Positions 1-7,295 of a DNA stretch of 9,024 nucleotides are shown one piece after another. The stretch is from Bacteroidota bacterium (GTDB taxonomy: Bacteria; Bacteroidota; Bacteroidia; Chitinophagales; Chitinophagaceae), in NCBI GenBank assembly GCA_023423835.1, contig JAFAEW010000122.1:1-9024 (forward strand). The letters are read 5' to 3'. A program made the position numbers and the translations under genes. Every line of letters begins with the position of its first letter. The first letter of the stretch is position 1. The notes beneath the pieces are model-generated. The model did not search any database. It was not told where the DNA came from and saw nothing but the letters and a program-made list of their open reading frames with translations.

Positions 1-452
1 ATGTAGGTTAATGCAACTACGCTTCCCCAATCATTGATAGCATCCATATCCCAGGCCGTACGCAATACGCGATGAAGACTCATAGCCGAAATATCAAGTG
101 TCTTTTGATTGAAACCATAATCAATTCCGGTATAATCCTTCCCCTTTCGCACGTTTAAGCTCATTCCAATAGAATGCAGGATAAAATCTACACCACCATT
201 GAAATGTTTTGTAGATTCTTCAAACAATTTTTTCAGATCATCCATGTTGGTAACATCCGCCCCAATTACCGGAGCATTTACCAGTTCTGACAACTTATTG
301 ATCTCTCCCATCCGCAATGCAACCGGCGCATTTGAGAGAATGATCTCTGCACCTTCTTCATGACATTTGAGTGCAGTTTTCCACGCGATCGATTTTTCGT
401 CCAACGCTCCGAAAATAATTCCTTTCTTTCCTTTCAATAAATTGTTTGACAT
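1..452 (-). CDS. fabI: Enoyl-[acyl-carrier-protein] reductase (NADH), FabI, N-terminal part, cut by the window edge
   Basis: FabI catalyses the last reductive step of each fatty-acid elongation cycle, reducing trans-2-enoyl-ACP with NAD(P)H in the cytoplasm. The window holds the first 150 codons; the remaining roughly 120 of a usual 260-275 residue protein lie beyond position 1. What is visible is the Rossmann N-terminus of the divergent SDR family: the cofactor loop GALDEKSIAW (residues 15-24) in place of TGxxxGxG, an acidic D66 in ADVTN, and the strand motif DFILHSIGM (89-97), which contains the Gly that is a triclosan-resistance position in E. coli FabI. The last codon, Y150 in VALTY, corresponds to the first active-site Tyr; the second Tyr and the Lys are off-window. 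The start MSNNLLKGKKGIIFGA matches Bacteroidota FabI proteins as I remember them. It lies 77 bp downstream of recN on the same strand. No exact -7 box is seen; the closest is TATCTTTA at 476-483 on the minus strand. Confidence 0.95.
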   Translation of the reverse strand, partial: MSNNLLKGKKGIIFGALDEKSIAWKTALKCHEEGAEIILSNAPVALRMGEINKLSELVNAPVIGADVTNMDDLKKLFEESTKHFNGGVDFILHSIGMSLNVRKGKDYTGIDYGFNQKTLDISAMSLHRVLRTAWDMDAINDWGSVVALTY

Positions 453-529
453 AAAATAGCTTTTTAATTCTGCGATAAAGATAATATTTGAATGAATACC
501 GTAATAAAAAACAATCTCGTTAAACGAAA

Positions 530-2185
530 TCAGGCTCCTACCATTTCTCTTGCATTTTCCAATGCAGCACCGGTTGGATTTTCTCCACTCAGCATTTGTG
601 CGATATGACGAATCCGTTCTTCCCGGCTCAATACCTTTATTCTCGTTTTTATTTTTCCCTCATCAGTAATCTTGTATACGAAGAAATGTTGGTGCCCTTT
701 TCCTGCAATCTGAGGCTGATGAGTAATGCAGATCACCTGTTTATTAGTGGCCAGTTCTTTCAACAAAATTCCCACCTGCCGGGCAGCCTCGCCTGAGATT
801 CCCGCATCAATTTCATCAAAGATCATCGTTGCGATTTGAATGTTTTCCGCAACAATCGATTTTATACAAAGCATCAACCGGCTTAATTCACCTCCGCTTG
901 CCACTTTTCTCAACGGCTCAAACTTTCCCGAACTGTTTGCATCAAACAAAAATTCAATCTGATCGATTCCAAAACGGTTTAGTTCCGTCTTGGTAATCGC
1001 AATTTTGATGGCCGCATTCGGCATCCCTACCTGTTTCAACAATTGGTTTACTTTTTCTCCAATGGAAGGGATGACTTTTCTCCGGTTTGATGAGATGGTT
1101 GCAGCAAGCGTGCTCAAATCTTTCAGCAGGTTTTCAGACCGAAGATTTAGCGCCGAAATGGATTCATCCGTCTTTAAAACGGCCCGCAGTTTTTCGCCCA
1201 GTTCCTGTTGAATTGCAATCAATTCTGCTGTAGTCTGAACCTGATGCTTTTTCAAAAGCCTGTATCCAACGGCCATTCGTTCATTAATCTCGTTAATCCT
1301 TTGTTCATCGTACTGCATTGTATCATTCACCGAAGAAATTTCCTGCGCAATATCATCCAACTCGATCTGACAACTTTTAAGTCTGTCAACAATAGAAGAA
1401 ATGACGGAGTCAAATTCCGTAAACGGCTGAAGCTGTTGCAACTGCTGTTTCAACAAAACCGTTACCGGCTGCTCACTTTCCTTGAGATCGAAATAAGCTT
1501 TAGCAAGCGATGTCTTGATCGATTCAGCATTACTCAGGATCTGCAGTTGCTGATCTAAATCCTCGAGCTCATTTTCTTTGAATCCTGCTTCTTCCAGTTC
1601 GCTAAACAAGAAATTGTTGTAATCGAGCTCTTTTTGAAACTGCACTTTCTGATCCTGCAAATTTCGCAACTGCTGCGTAATTTTTTTCCACTCCTCAAAA
1701 ACGTTCCTGTAGCTTTTTAAAACGTCTGAATTCTGTGCTACCGCATCCACCACTTCGCGCTGCATATCCAGATCACCGAGTTCAATGGTATCAAATTGCT
1801 GATGCAGGTCAACAAGCGAAGAAGCCACAAACTTCATTTGCTGAAGACTGACGGGACTGTCATTAATAAAAGCCCTTGACTTGCCGGAAGGTGCAATTTC
1901 CCTTCTCAACAGAATCTCAGGTTGCACATCCAGGTCGCCGGCGAGAAGAAATTCTTCCACTGCCTTATCCTGAGGCATCAGAAAGCTGCCTTCAACAATA
2001 CATTTTCTTCCCTCATACATTAAAACAGAAGAATCGGCCCGTTCACCCAGAATCAGATTCAATGCGCCCATCAAAATACTCTTTCCTGCGCCCGTTTCCC
2101 CCGTAATAACAGAAAGAGAATCAGGAAAACGGATATCAATCTGATCGATGATTGCATAGTTTTCAATATGTAAATGCTGAAGCAT
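530..2185 (-). CDS. recN: DNA repair protein RecN
   Basis: RecN is a cytoplasmic SMC-like ATPase that acts early in recombinational repair of double-strand breaks. The 551-residue length is normal. The protein starts with the family pattern LQHLHIENYAIIDQ, followed by Walker A GETGAGKS (29-36). A long Gln- and Glu-rich coiled-coil region spans roughly 150-370. The C-terminal ATPase half carries the signature ASGGELSR (429-436), Walker B MIFDEIDAG (454-462, catalytic D457/E458) and the H-loop ITHQPQIA with H489. The typical ending is AQMLSGENPTGAALENA. All key ATPase motifs are intact, so it should be functional. The ATG at 2185 gives the expected RecN N-terminus. It begins 42 bp after the stop of the TPR gene upstream. 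A TAATTTGC sequence on the minus strand at 2203-2210 could be an imperfect -7 box for its own promoter. No SOS (LexA) box is evident by eye. Confidence 0.97.
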   Translation of the reverse strand: MLQHLHIENYAIIDQIDIRFPDSLSVITGETGAGKSILMGALNLILGERADSSVLMYEGRKCIVEGSFLMPQDKAVEEFLLAGDLDVQPEILLRREIAPSGKSRAFINDSPVSLQQMKFVASSLVDLHQQFDTIELGDLDMQREVVDAVAQNSDVLKSYRNVFEEWKKITQQLRNLQDQKVQFQKELDYNNFLFSELEEAGFKENELEDLDQQLQILSNAESIKTSLAKAYFDLKESEQPVTVLLKQQLQQLQPFTEFDSVISSIVDRLKSCQIELDDIAQEISSVNDTMQYDEQRINEINERMAVGYRLLKKHQVQTTAELIAIQQELGEKLRAVLKTDESISALNLRSENLLKDLSTLAATISSNRRKVIPSIGEKVNQLLKQVGMPNAAIKIAITKTELNRFGIDQIEFLFDANSSGKFEPLRKVASGGELSRLMLCIKSIVAENIQIATMIFDEIDAGISGEAARQVGILLKELATNKQVICITHQPQIAGKGHQHFFVYKITDEGKIKTRIKVLSREERIRHIAQMLSGENPTGAALENAREMVGA

Positions 2186-2227
2186 AATTTAGTTTGAAAG
2201 CTGCAAATTAGAAATAAAATTACGTTT

Positions 2228-3715
2228 TTAATTGCCGCTGCACCTTGCGATTCCCGATTTTGCTTTCTGATCAAGGGAATCTTTATATTCATGATCCTTC
2301 ATCGCAAGGCATTGTTTATAGTAACGGATGGCAAGATCATTTCTTCCCTGTTTTTCATAAATCATTCCTATTTGCAGGGCTGCTCTTGCGGCAAAATATT
2401 CGGGCCGGGAAGCGCCGATCCGGATGGCGTATTCATACATCTTAATTGCATCGGAGTCACGCCCCATATCGTCATAAATTCTTGCAACCCGGTAGGCAAA
2501 TTCCAGTTTTTCTTCGGGCAGGGAAAAGTCAGAAGCACTTTTTCCTACAAGAATCGACAAGGCTTCTTTATTGTATCCGCCATCGCTCAGCACACGGGCT
2601 TTTAGTAAAAGCATATTCGGCCAGCGGCCCGACTGAGCCTCTTTTTGGGCCTGCTTATCGGCATCCGTGATAAGATTTCCATGACTCAAAATATTCTTCC
2701 TGGCATTTTCCGCCGCTTCTGTATTTCCCTTCAGGTAATAACACCAACTAAGTTTATCATAAGCATCTTTTACATAAAATTTGCCCTTAAATCCGTTTAA
2801 AAAATTATGAAACGATTCAATGGCGTCATTCAACTGAAGGTGATGCAATTGAATATATCCCAACTCAAAATCCCAAACAGGTATTTTTAAATAAGCCGAA
2901 GAGCGGTTACGGTTTAAAATCACCTGCCTTGCATATTCCGACCGCTTATTATTGATAGCAAGATTACAGGCCATGTACGCAAGCAGGTGGTTGTTTACCA
3001 CATCCAGATTATTCTGTGAGATATAGGTAAATACTTTATCCGGCTCATTTTTTATATAGAATAAAACATAGCAATAATAAAAACTTGCCTCATCGAAGAA
3101 AAGCTTTGCAAGCGGATCATCGCTGTTCAAAAATGCCTGCATTTGCTTTATTCCTTCTGAAATGGATCCTTTGATGCCGAAGATGCTGGCCATCCATTTA
3201 TACCCGTCGGGAATAATACCGGCAACGACCTGCATCGGACCGTAGATCATATTGTTGGCGATAAAGGTGGGGAAGGATTTTTTATTGTCTTTGATCAGAT
3301 TGAAAGCGCGCCGGAAATTCCAGGTTGCTGACCATTGCTTTCCAAATTTAATCTCCACACAGGCTTTCTGCAGGTAAACAATAGCCTTGGAAAAATTGTA
3401 GTAGGGAGAATTTTCAGGCCCGTCATCCAGCCGGCTGATCCTCCTGTCAAAATCAGGCATGAGGCGTTTAAAATCTGCCGGATCCTCATTAAAAAAAAGA
3501 ATGTAGAAATCTATATAGCTGTCGAGTACTTCGGGAATGAGATTGTCCGGATTTTCAGCTCTTGCCTGCTTTACCAGTTTTGCTCCTTCCGCGAGCCTGA
3601 GGGAAGAAATATTTTCGTACGCTTTTTGACAGGTGCCGTTGAAATCAAATACTTTGGCAGCATTTACAATTGTGATAAAAAATAACAGAAATCCGGTCAA
3701 TAAGGCATTCTTCAT
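2228..3715 (-). CDS. Exported tetratricopeptide-repeat protein of unknown function
   Basis: This is a 495-residue protein with a signal peptide (MKNALLTGFLLFFITIVNA, cleavage likely after residue 19), so it is probably periplasmic. The clearest helical repeats are in the C-terminal half: about 283-311 (ELGYIQLHHLQLNDAIESF), 318-345, 405-437 (YRVARIYDDMGRDSDAIKMY) and 445-472 (ALQIGMIYEKQGRNDLAIRY), which are canonical TPR units. The N-terminal half (about 100-230) is helical and rich in aromatic residues, with a W-x-F-x-x-A-F pattern near 132 and IIPDGYKW at 167-174. This recalls the TPR39/Iml2-like arrangement seen in some Bacteroidota TPR proteins; that is an inference. TPR arrays bind proteins, and no enzymatic motif is visible. 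It lies between the zinc-ribbon terminator and recN. TAAATTAG at 3725-3732 on the minus strand is a 7/8 match to a -7 box 9 bp before the ATG. The partner and role are unknown. Confidence 0.85.
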   Translation of the reverse strand: MKNALLTGFLLFFITIVNAAKVFDFNGTCQKAYENISSLRLAEGAKLVKQARAENPDNLIPEVLDSYIDFYILFFNEDPADFKRLMPDFDRRISRLDDGPENSPYYNFSKAIVYLQKACVEIKFGKQWSATWNFRRAFNLIKDNKKSFPTFIANNMIYGPMQVVAGIIPDGYKWMASIFGIKGSISEGIKQMQAFLNSDDPLAKLFFDEASFYYCYVLFYIKNEPDKVFTYISQNNLDVVNNHLLAYMACNLAINNKRSEYARQVILNRNRSSAYLKIPVWDFELGYIQLHHLQLNDAIESFHNFLNGFKGKFYVKDAYDKLSWCYYLKGNTEAAENARKNILSHGNLITDADKQAQKEAQSGRWPNMLLLKARVLSDGGYNKEALSILVGKSASDFSLPEEKLEFAYRVARIYDDMGRDSDAIKMYEYAIRIGASRPEYFAARAALQIGMIYEKQGRNDLAIRYYKQCLAMKDHEYKDSLDQKAKSGIARCSGN

Positions 3716-3755
3716 TGTACAATTCTAATTTACACTTTCGCTAAAGCCTGTCTAT

Positions 3756-3786
3756 AAAAAAACAGGATGCCTTGTAGTAGCATCCT
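3756..3786 (-). terminator. Intrinsic terminator of the Nif3-zinc ribbon operon
   Basis: Read on the minus strand, a perfect 7-bp stem AGGATGC/GCATCCT (3780-3786 with 3764-3770) encloses a 9-nt loop. It is followed by one G and then seven consecutive T (3756-3762). It starts 28 bp past the zinc-ribbon stop codon and precedes the TPR gene, so it separates the two transcription units. Confidence 0.85.
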
Positions 3787-3814
3787 ATCTAAAAAATCAT
3801 ATAGTAAAAAACTA

Positions 3815-4570
3815 CTACTTAACTTCTGTACTGTTATTTAATTCATCATCTATCAGAATCCGTCCGCAGTTTTCACAGATGGTAACCTTTTTACGCTGAC
3901 GGATTTCACTTTGTTTTTGCGGAGGAATGGAATTGAAACAACCGCCACAAGCATCTCTTTCAACCGGTACTACCGCTAAGCCGTTGCGGTAACTTTTCCT
4001 GATGCGGTCGTAAGAATACAGCAAACGTTCATCAGTACTTGATCTTGCATCATCCGAAAGTTTGTGGTAATAGCTTTCCTCTTTTTCAGTTTCATGAATA
4101 ATCTTATCCAGTTCACTTTTCTTACCACCTAAAATCGATTCTTTATTTCCGATCTGTTTTTTTATTTCCTCCAACACATTCACTTTTCCTCTTAGAACCT
4201 CATTGGCATCGCGGATGTTTTTTTCCGCCAGTTCCATGTCGAGTTGCTGTGTTTCCAGCTCTTTGTTGATGGCTTCGTATTCGCGGCTGTTCTTTACATC
4301 TTCACTCTGCTTTTCATATTTTTTGATCATCGCTTCAGAATCACTGATGATCTGCTTTCTTTCTTCAATATACTGACCAATACCGTTAATCTCTTCCTCA
4401 ATCCTGTTTTTACGGCTGTTTAAACCGTGTATTTCATCCTCAAGATCACTCACTTCCATCGGAAGTTCACCTTTAAGAATCTTTATTTCATCGAGTTTTG
4501 AATCAATTTTTTGCAACCTTACCAGTGAAGCCAACTTTTCTTCCACTGAATATTCCTTAACTGCTGCCAT
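3815..4570 (-). CDS. Coiled-coil C4-type zinc-ribbon protein
   Basis: This is a 251-residue cytoplasmic protein. Residues about 13-175 form a long, highly charged coiled coil containing the conserved family segment NSREYEAINKE (94-104). The C-terminal domain carries a C4 zinc ribbon with CGGC (C208, C211) and CENC (C232, C235), separated by SIPPQKQSEIRQRKK. This is the architecture of the widespread zf-RING_7/CT398-like family. Its molecular function is poorly defined; roles in nucleic-acid or protein binding have been suggested from its fold. It lies 54 bp downstream of the Nif3 gene on the same strand, a neighbourhood conserved in many bacteria, and ends just before an intrinsic terminator. 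The two genes are therefore likely co-transcribed. The ATG at 4570 gives the expected N-terminus with no obvious Shine-Dalgarno sequence. Confidence 0.92.
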   Translation of the reverse strand: MAAVKEYSVEEKLASLVRLQKIDSKLDEIKILKGELPMEVSDLEDEIHGLNSRKNRIEEEINGIGQYIEERKQIISDSEAMIKKYEKQSEDVKNSREYEAINKELETQQLDMELAEKNIRDANEVLRGKVNVLEEIKKQIGNKESILGGKKSELDKIIHETEKEESYYHKLSDDARSSTDERLLYSYDRIRKSYRNGLAVVPVERDACGGCFNSIPPQKQSEIRQRKKVTICENCGRILIDDELNNSTEVK

Positions 4571-4624
4571 ATATAGATGTATGTTTTTGCTTTTATGTGA
4601 ATTGAATAACCGCTGACCGGAGAA

Positions 4625-5719
4625 TTAAAAATAACTGACCGGATTGGTATTCACCTTCGTTTTTTGGATGGCAAAGGTAGGAAATTTAGTTTTTAAAATA
4701 TCATAAAGAAGTTCTATAGTAAAATGTTCACTTTCTCCATGGCCAATATCGGCGATTACGAGCTTTCCGTCTGCATCAAAAAATTCGTGGTACTTGATAT
4801 CCGAAGTAATAAAGATATCGGCCTGTTGGGAAATAGCAGTCCCGATGAGAAAACTGCCTGCTCCGCCACAAACTGCCACTCTTTGGATCTGCTTTTTTAA
4901 CAACATTGTATGACGAATAACACTGACGGAAAACGCGGATTTCAGCTTTACCAGAAAATCACGTGCGGGAACCGGCTCAGCCAGCTCACCGACAATGCCC
5001 GCTCCTGCCTGTTGAAAAGTGTTTGACAAGGGAACGAGATCAAAGGCAACCTCTTCATAGGGATGGGCAGCGAGGAGTGCCGCCACAACCTGTTGTTGAA
5101 GATAAGAGGGAAGAATGACTTCTATCTTCGTTTCCGGCTCCTCATTGCGCCGGCCGATCTCACCGGAAAAGGGATTTGAACCTTGTAACGGCTTATAGGT
5201 TCCGGTCCCGGACGCATTGAAACTACACTCACTGTAATTTCCAATTTGGCCGGCTCCTGCCTCAAAAATTGCTACTCTTACTTTTTCCGCATTTTCATGG
5301 GGAACGAAGGTGAATAATTTTACCAGATCACCTTCTTTCGGAAGCAGTATCCTTCTGTTTATTAAACCAAGTTTGTCGGCAATCCTCGCGTTTACTCCCC
5401 AGAGGACGCTGTCGAGATTTGTGTGGATCGCATAGATAGCGATATCGTTTTTTATCGCCTTTATAACCGTCCGTTCAACATAATTTTTACCGGTTATTTT
5501 TTTTAGTCCCCTGAATATAACCGGATGATGCGATACAATGAGGTTTGCTCCATGTTCAATTGCTTCTTCCACTACCGCTTCTGTGGTATCGAGGGTGCAG
5601 ATTATGCCTGTACATTGCCAATCGGCACTTCCGGTTAACAGTCCGGCATTGTCATAATTTTCCTGGAGCGCCGGTGGCGCAACGGTTTCCAAAAAACCGG
5701 TTACTTCCCTTATTTTCAT
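4625..5719 (-). CDS. Nif3/DUF34-like dinuclear metal centre protein, long form with inserted PII-like domain
   Basis: This 364-residue protein belongs to the Nif3 family (YbgI/YqfO type), which forms hexameric toroids with two metal ions per subunit. Many databases call it 'GTP cyclohydrolase 1 type 2', but the physiological reaction is not settled, so I give no gene symbol. The metal ligands are visible: SHHP with H64/H65, HTNLD with D103, and the C-terminal GHGESE with H327 and E331, preceded by TSDIKYHEF (306-314). Between the two halves lies an insert of about 100 residues (roughly 135-235) with VPHENAEKVRVAIFEAGAG and AHPYEEVAFDL. This is the PII/CutA-like domain found in long-form members such as B. 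subtilis YqfO; E. coli YbgI lacks it. The ATG at 5719 gives MKIREVTGFLE, typical of the family. It is the first gene of the likely operon with the zinc-ribbon gene and is divergent from the aminotransferase gene. Confidence 0.94.
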   Translation of the reverse strand: MKIREVTGFLETVAPPALQENYDNAGLLTGSADWQCTGIICTLDTTEAVVEEAIEHGANLIVSHHPVIFRGLKKITGKNYVERTVIKAIKNDIAIYAIHTNLDSVLWGVNARIADKLGLINRRILLPKEGDLVKLFTFVPHENAEKVRVAIFEAGAGQIGNYSECSFNASGTGTYKPLQGSNPFSGEIGRRNEEPETKIEVILPSYLQQQVVAALLAAHPYEEVAFDLVPLSNTFQQAGAGIVGELAEPVPARDFLVKLKSAFSVSVIRHTMLLKKQIQRVAVCGGAGSFLIGTAISQQADIFITSDIKYHEFFDADGKLVIADIGHGESEHFTIELLYDILKTKFPTFAIQKTKVNTNPVSYF

Positions 5720-5743
5720 GTTGCAATATAATCATTCATTAAT

Positions 5744-5770
5744 CTAAAATAACAGACCGGGGTCTTTTAG
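5744..5770. promoter_or_regulatory. Imperfect inverted repeat between divergent genes, possible operator
   Basis: In the 60-bp divergent intergenic region, AGACC (5754-5758) and GGTCT (5761-5765) form an inverted repeat with a 2-bp spacer. It is nested in an outer pair CTAAAA (5744-5749) and TTTTAG (5765-5770). The right arm overlaps the -7 box of the plus-strand gene. A dimeric regulator could bind here, but no regulator gene is nearby, so this is an inference from symmetry alone. Confidence 0.35.
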
Positions 5771-5775
5771 ATTTG
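5768..5775 (+). promoter_or_regulatory. Bacteroidota-type -7 promoter element
   Basis: TAGATTTG is an exact match to the Bacteroidota sigma-ABfr -7 consensus TAnnTTTG. It ends only 4 bp before the ATG at 5780. Transcription would then begin at or within a few bases of the start codon, predicting a leaderless or nearly leaderless mRNA for the class IV aminotransferase. No TTG-type -33 element is seen at the expected distance. Confidence 0.6.
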
Positions 5776-5779
5776 CAAA

Positions 5780-6646
5780 ATGGAAGCAGGAAAATATCTG
5801 AGCTATAATGGTGCGTTTCTACCGTCGGAAGAACCACTTGTTGGAGCGGCAAATTCTGCTTTCAGATATGGGAACGGATTTTTTGACACCCTCGTTTTGA
5901 TTGGAAATAAAATCGTATTAGAAGAATATCATTTTCACCGCTGGAATGATTCTATCCACAAGCTGTGTTTTATTCGTGATAACCTTTGGAGCAACGAGCG
6001 CATCCGGGACGAGATCGTTAAAGTGGCGGTGAAAAACCACAGTTCGCGGTTTGTGCGGGTCCGCGTGAATTTTTTTGGAGGAAATGAGCCGCTTTTTTCG
6101 TCTGCAAACAAGCTCAATTTCATCATTGAAACTTATACTTTGAACGAGGATGAATGGCAGTGGAAAGAAGAAGGAATCTCGACCGGAATTTTCAGAAATG
6201 CACTAAAAATAAGAGATCGGTTTTCGCATCTTAAAACCAATAATTACTTATGTTACATCGCAGCTGCACATTATGCTGCCATCAACCATTTTGATGACGC
6301 GATTTTGCTCAATGAATCCGGAAACATTGTAGAAACCTGCGTAGCAAACATCTTCCTCATTAAAGAAAATAAAATATTTACACCGCCACTTTCTGAAGGT
6401 TGCGTGGAAGGCACAATGAGAAAATACCTGATCCGACAGCTAAGACTGCGAGGGCACGCAATCATAGAAAAACCGTTGTCTGAAACCGATATTTTTAACG
6501 CTGAAGAGGTGTTTGTTTCCAATGCGGTCAAAGGTTTGCGGCCAATAATACGTTGTCAAGAAAAGGAATTTTCGGCTTCACTGTGCAGGCAGATTTTTCA
6601 GACCATTGTTATTCCGCTATTTTCACCGGAAACCACCGTCTTATAA
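5780..6646 (+). CDS. Class IV aminotransferase family PLP enzyme, probable 4-amino-4-deoxychorismate lyase
   Basis: This is a 288-residue fold-type IV PLP enzyme. The order of motifs is right for the family: YNGAFLPSEEPL near the N-terminus, FRYGNGFFDTL (28-38), the PLP-binding lysine K152 in HLKTNNYL, LNESGNIVETCVANIFLI (177-194) with E185 contacting the pyridine nitrogen, EGCVEGTMR (206-214), and SNAVKGLRPI (247-256). The family includes branched-chain aminotransferases, D-amino acid aminotransferases and aminodeoxychorismate lyase (PabC), which makes p-aminobenzoate for folate. GCVEGTMR and the SNA...P motif favour a PabC-like member, but the substrate cannot be fixed from sequence alone, and no pabA/pabB gene is in the window. 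The ATG at 5780 gives exactly the family's N-terminus. It is transcribed alone, divergently from the Nif3 gene. Confidence 0.88.
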   Translation: MEAGKYLSYNGAFLPSEEPLVGAANSAFRYGNGFFDTLVLIGNKIVLEEYHFHRWNDSIHKLCFIRDNLWSNERIRDEIVKVAVKNHSSRFVRVRVNFFGGNEPLFSSANKLNFIIETYTLNEDEWQWKEEGISTGIFRNALKIRDRFSHLKTNNYLCYIAAAHYAAINHFDDAILLNESGNIVETCVANIFLIKENKIFTPPLSEGCVEGTMRKYLIRQLRLRGHAIIEKPLSETDIFNAEEVFVSNAVKGLRPIIRCQEKEFSASLCRQIFQTIVIPLFSPETTVL

Positions 6647-6707
6647 CGGTCCTAACGGTAGATACAGCGGTCTTTCTAACCGTAAACTACACCTCCTTAA
6701 TTTGCAA

Positions 6708-6730
6708 TTAGCGGTTGCATCTTCCGCTAA
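6708..6730. other. Perfect 7-bp hairpin in the gap upstream of the exported-protein cluster
   Basis: TTAGCGG (6708-6714) and CCGCTAA (6724-6730) form a perfect stem with a 9-nt loop. There is no T-run after it on the plus strand, so it is not a convincing terminator of the aminotransferase gene. If transcription of the following gene starts upstream, it would lie in that leader. The rest of the 6647-6828 gap holds an imperfect direct repeat at 6647-6684 and nothing else I can name. Confidence 0.4.
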
Positions 6731-6828
6731 AAACCTGAATAATTTTCAGTAATTATACTATTGAAATCCCTTCGTTTGTTTTACAATTTTACATCGTCAA
6801 CAAATTGATGATCAAAAAAACAAACAAA

Positions 6829-7251
6829 ATGAAAAAGTTAATCCTTACCTCCGCTCTGCTGCTCACAATTACTGCAGCCTTATTTGCTGGTCCGCGCAAA
6901 AACTCAACGCTTCTCAGCAGTTTAAATTCAGCCATGTCAGGCGCACAGCTAAAATGGCAGGAACGGGGAACGTATTCTCAGGCAAACCTGAATATACAGG
7001 GCAAAACCTATTCAGTTTTCAAAGATGAAAACGGTATTATCGGTTTTTCCGTTCACTATCTGCCGGGAGAAGTTCCAGCCGAGCTTACATCTTTGATCAC
7101 TGCCAAATATCCGGGTGTGAAAATTCTTGAGGCCGTTCATTTTATTAAACGCTCCGGAGAAGAAACCGATTTTGTAATGGTACAACCAAAGAAAGCACTT
7201 TTGGTTTACGAGATTAAGAATGGCAAGGCCCGCTATTTTGGAAAAGCTTAG
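6829..7251 (+). CDS. Small exported protein A1, PepSY-like family, function unknown
   Basis: This is a 140-residue protein with a clear signal peptide, MKKLILTSALLLTITAALFA, probably cut after residue 20. The mature part has a short amphipathic helix, then W43 and Y49 followed by ANLNIQGKTYSVF and GIIGFSVHYLPG, then PAELTSLITAKYPGVKI (83-99) and strand-like segments ending KARYFGKA. The pattern of strands, an LP/IP turn, a helix ending KYPG, and strands resembles the PepSY-like small secreted proteins common in Chitinophagaceae. That assignment is an inference. It is a clear paralog of A2 (8027-8479): both have QLxW, GKxxSxF, IGF, KYPG, AVHxI and YFGK in the same order. In-frame TTG (6805) and ATG (6808) starts exist upstream. 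I chose the ATG at 6829 because it gives a standard signal peptide. It is the first gene of a pair with B1, 44 bp downstream. Confidence 0.8.
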   Translation: MKKLILTSALLLTITAALFAGPRKNSTLLSSLNSAMSGAQLKWQERGTYSQANLNIQGKTYSVFKDENGIIGFSVHYLPGEVPAELTSLITAKYPGVKILEAVHFIKRSGEETDFVMVQPKKALLVYEIKNGKARYFGKA

Positions 7252-7295
7252 CTGTCTTCTCTGAACAATCTCCTTCACGTTTAATCTAAAATGTC

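Noticed and set aside
516..529. Short palindrome TCGTTAAACGA next to the recN stop as a recN terminator.
   Set aside because: The stem is only four to five A/T-rich pairs with almost no loop, and the T-run is separated from it. It is too weak to call.
1208..1558. Open reading frames on the plus strand inside recN and the TPR gene, up to 116 codons long.
   Set aside because: They lie opposite strongly conserved coding sequence, show no family resemblance, and have shadow-frame composition.
6690..6699. CACCTCCTTA, identical to the anti-Shine-Dalgarno end of 16S rRNA (and AAGGAGGTG on the other strand).
   Set aside because: No start codon follows at a useful distance on the minus strand, no other rRNA sequence is present, and a 10-base match can occur by chance.
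6805..6828. TTG (6805) or ATG (6808) as the start of A1.
   Set aside because: The ATG at 6829 gives a standard MKK signal peptide of 20 residues. The upstream starts only add a Lys-rich extension, although they cannot be excluded.
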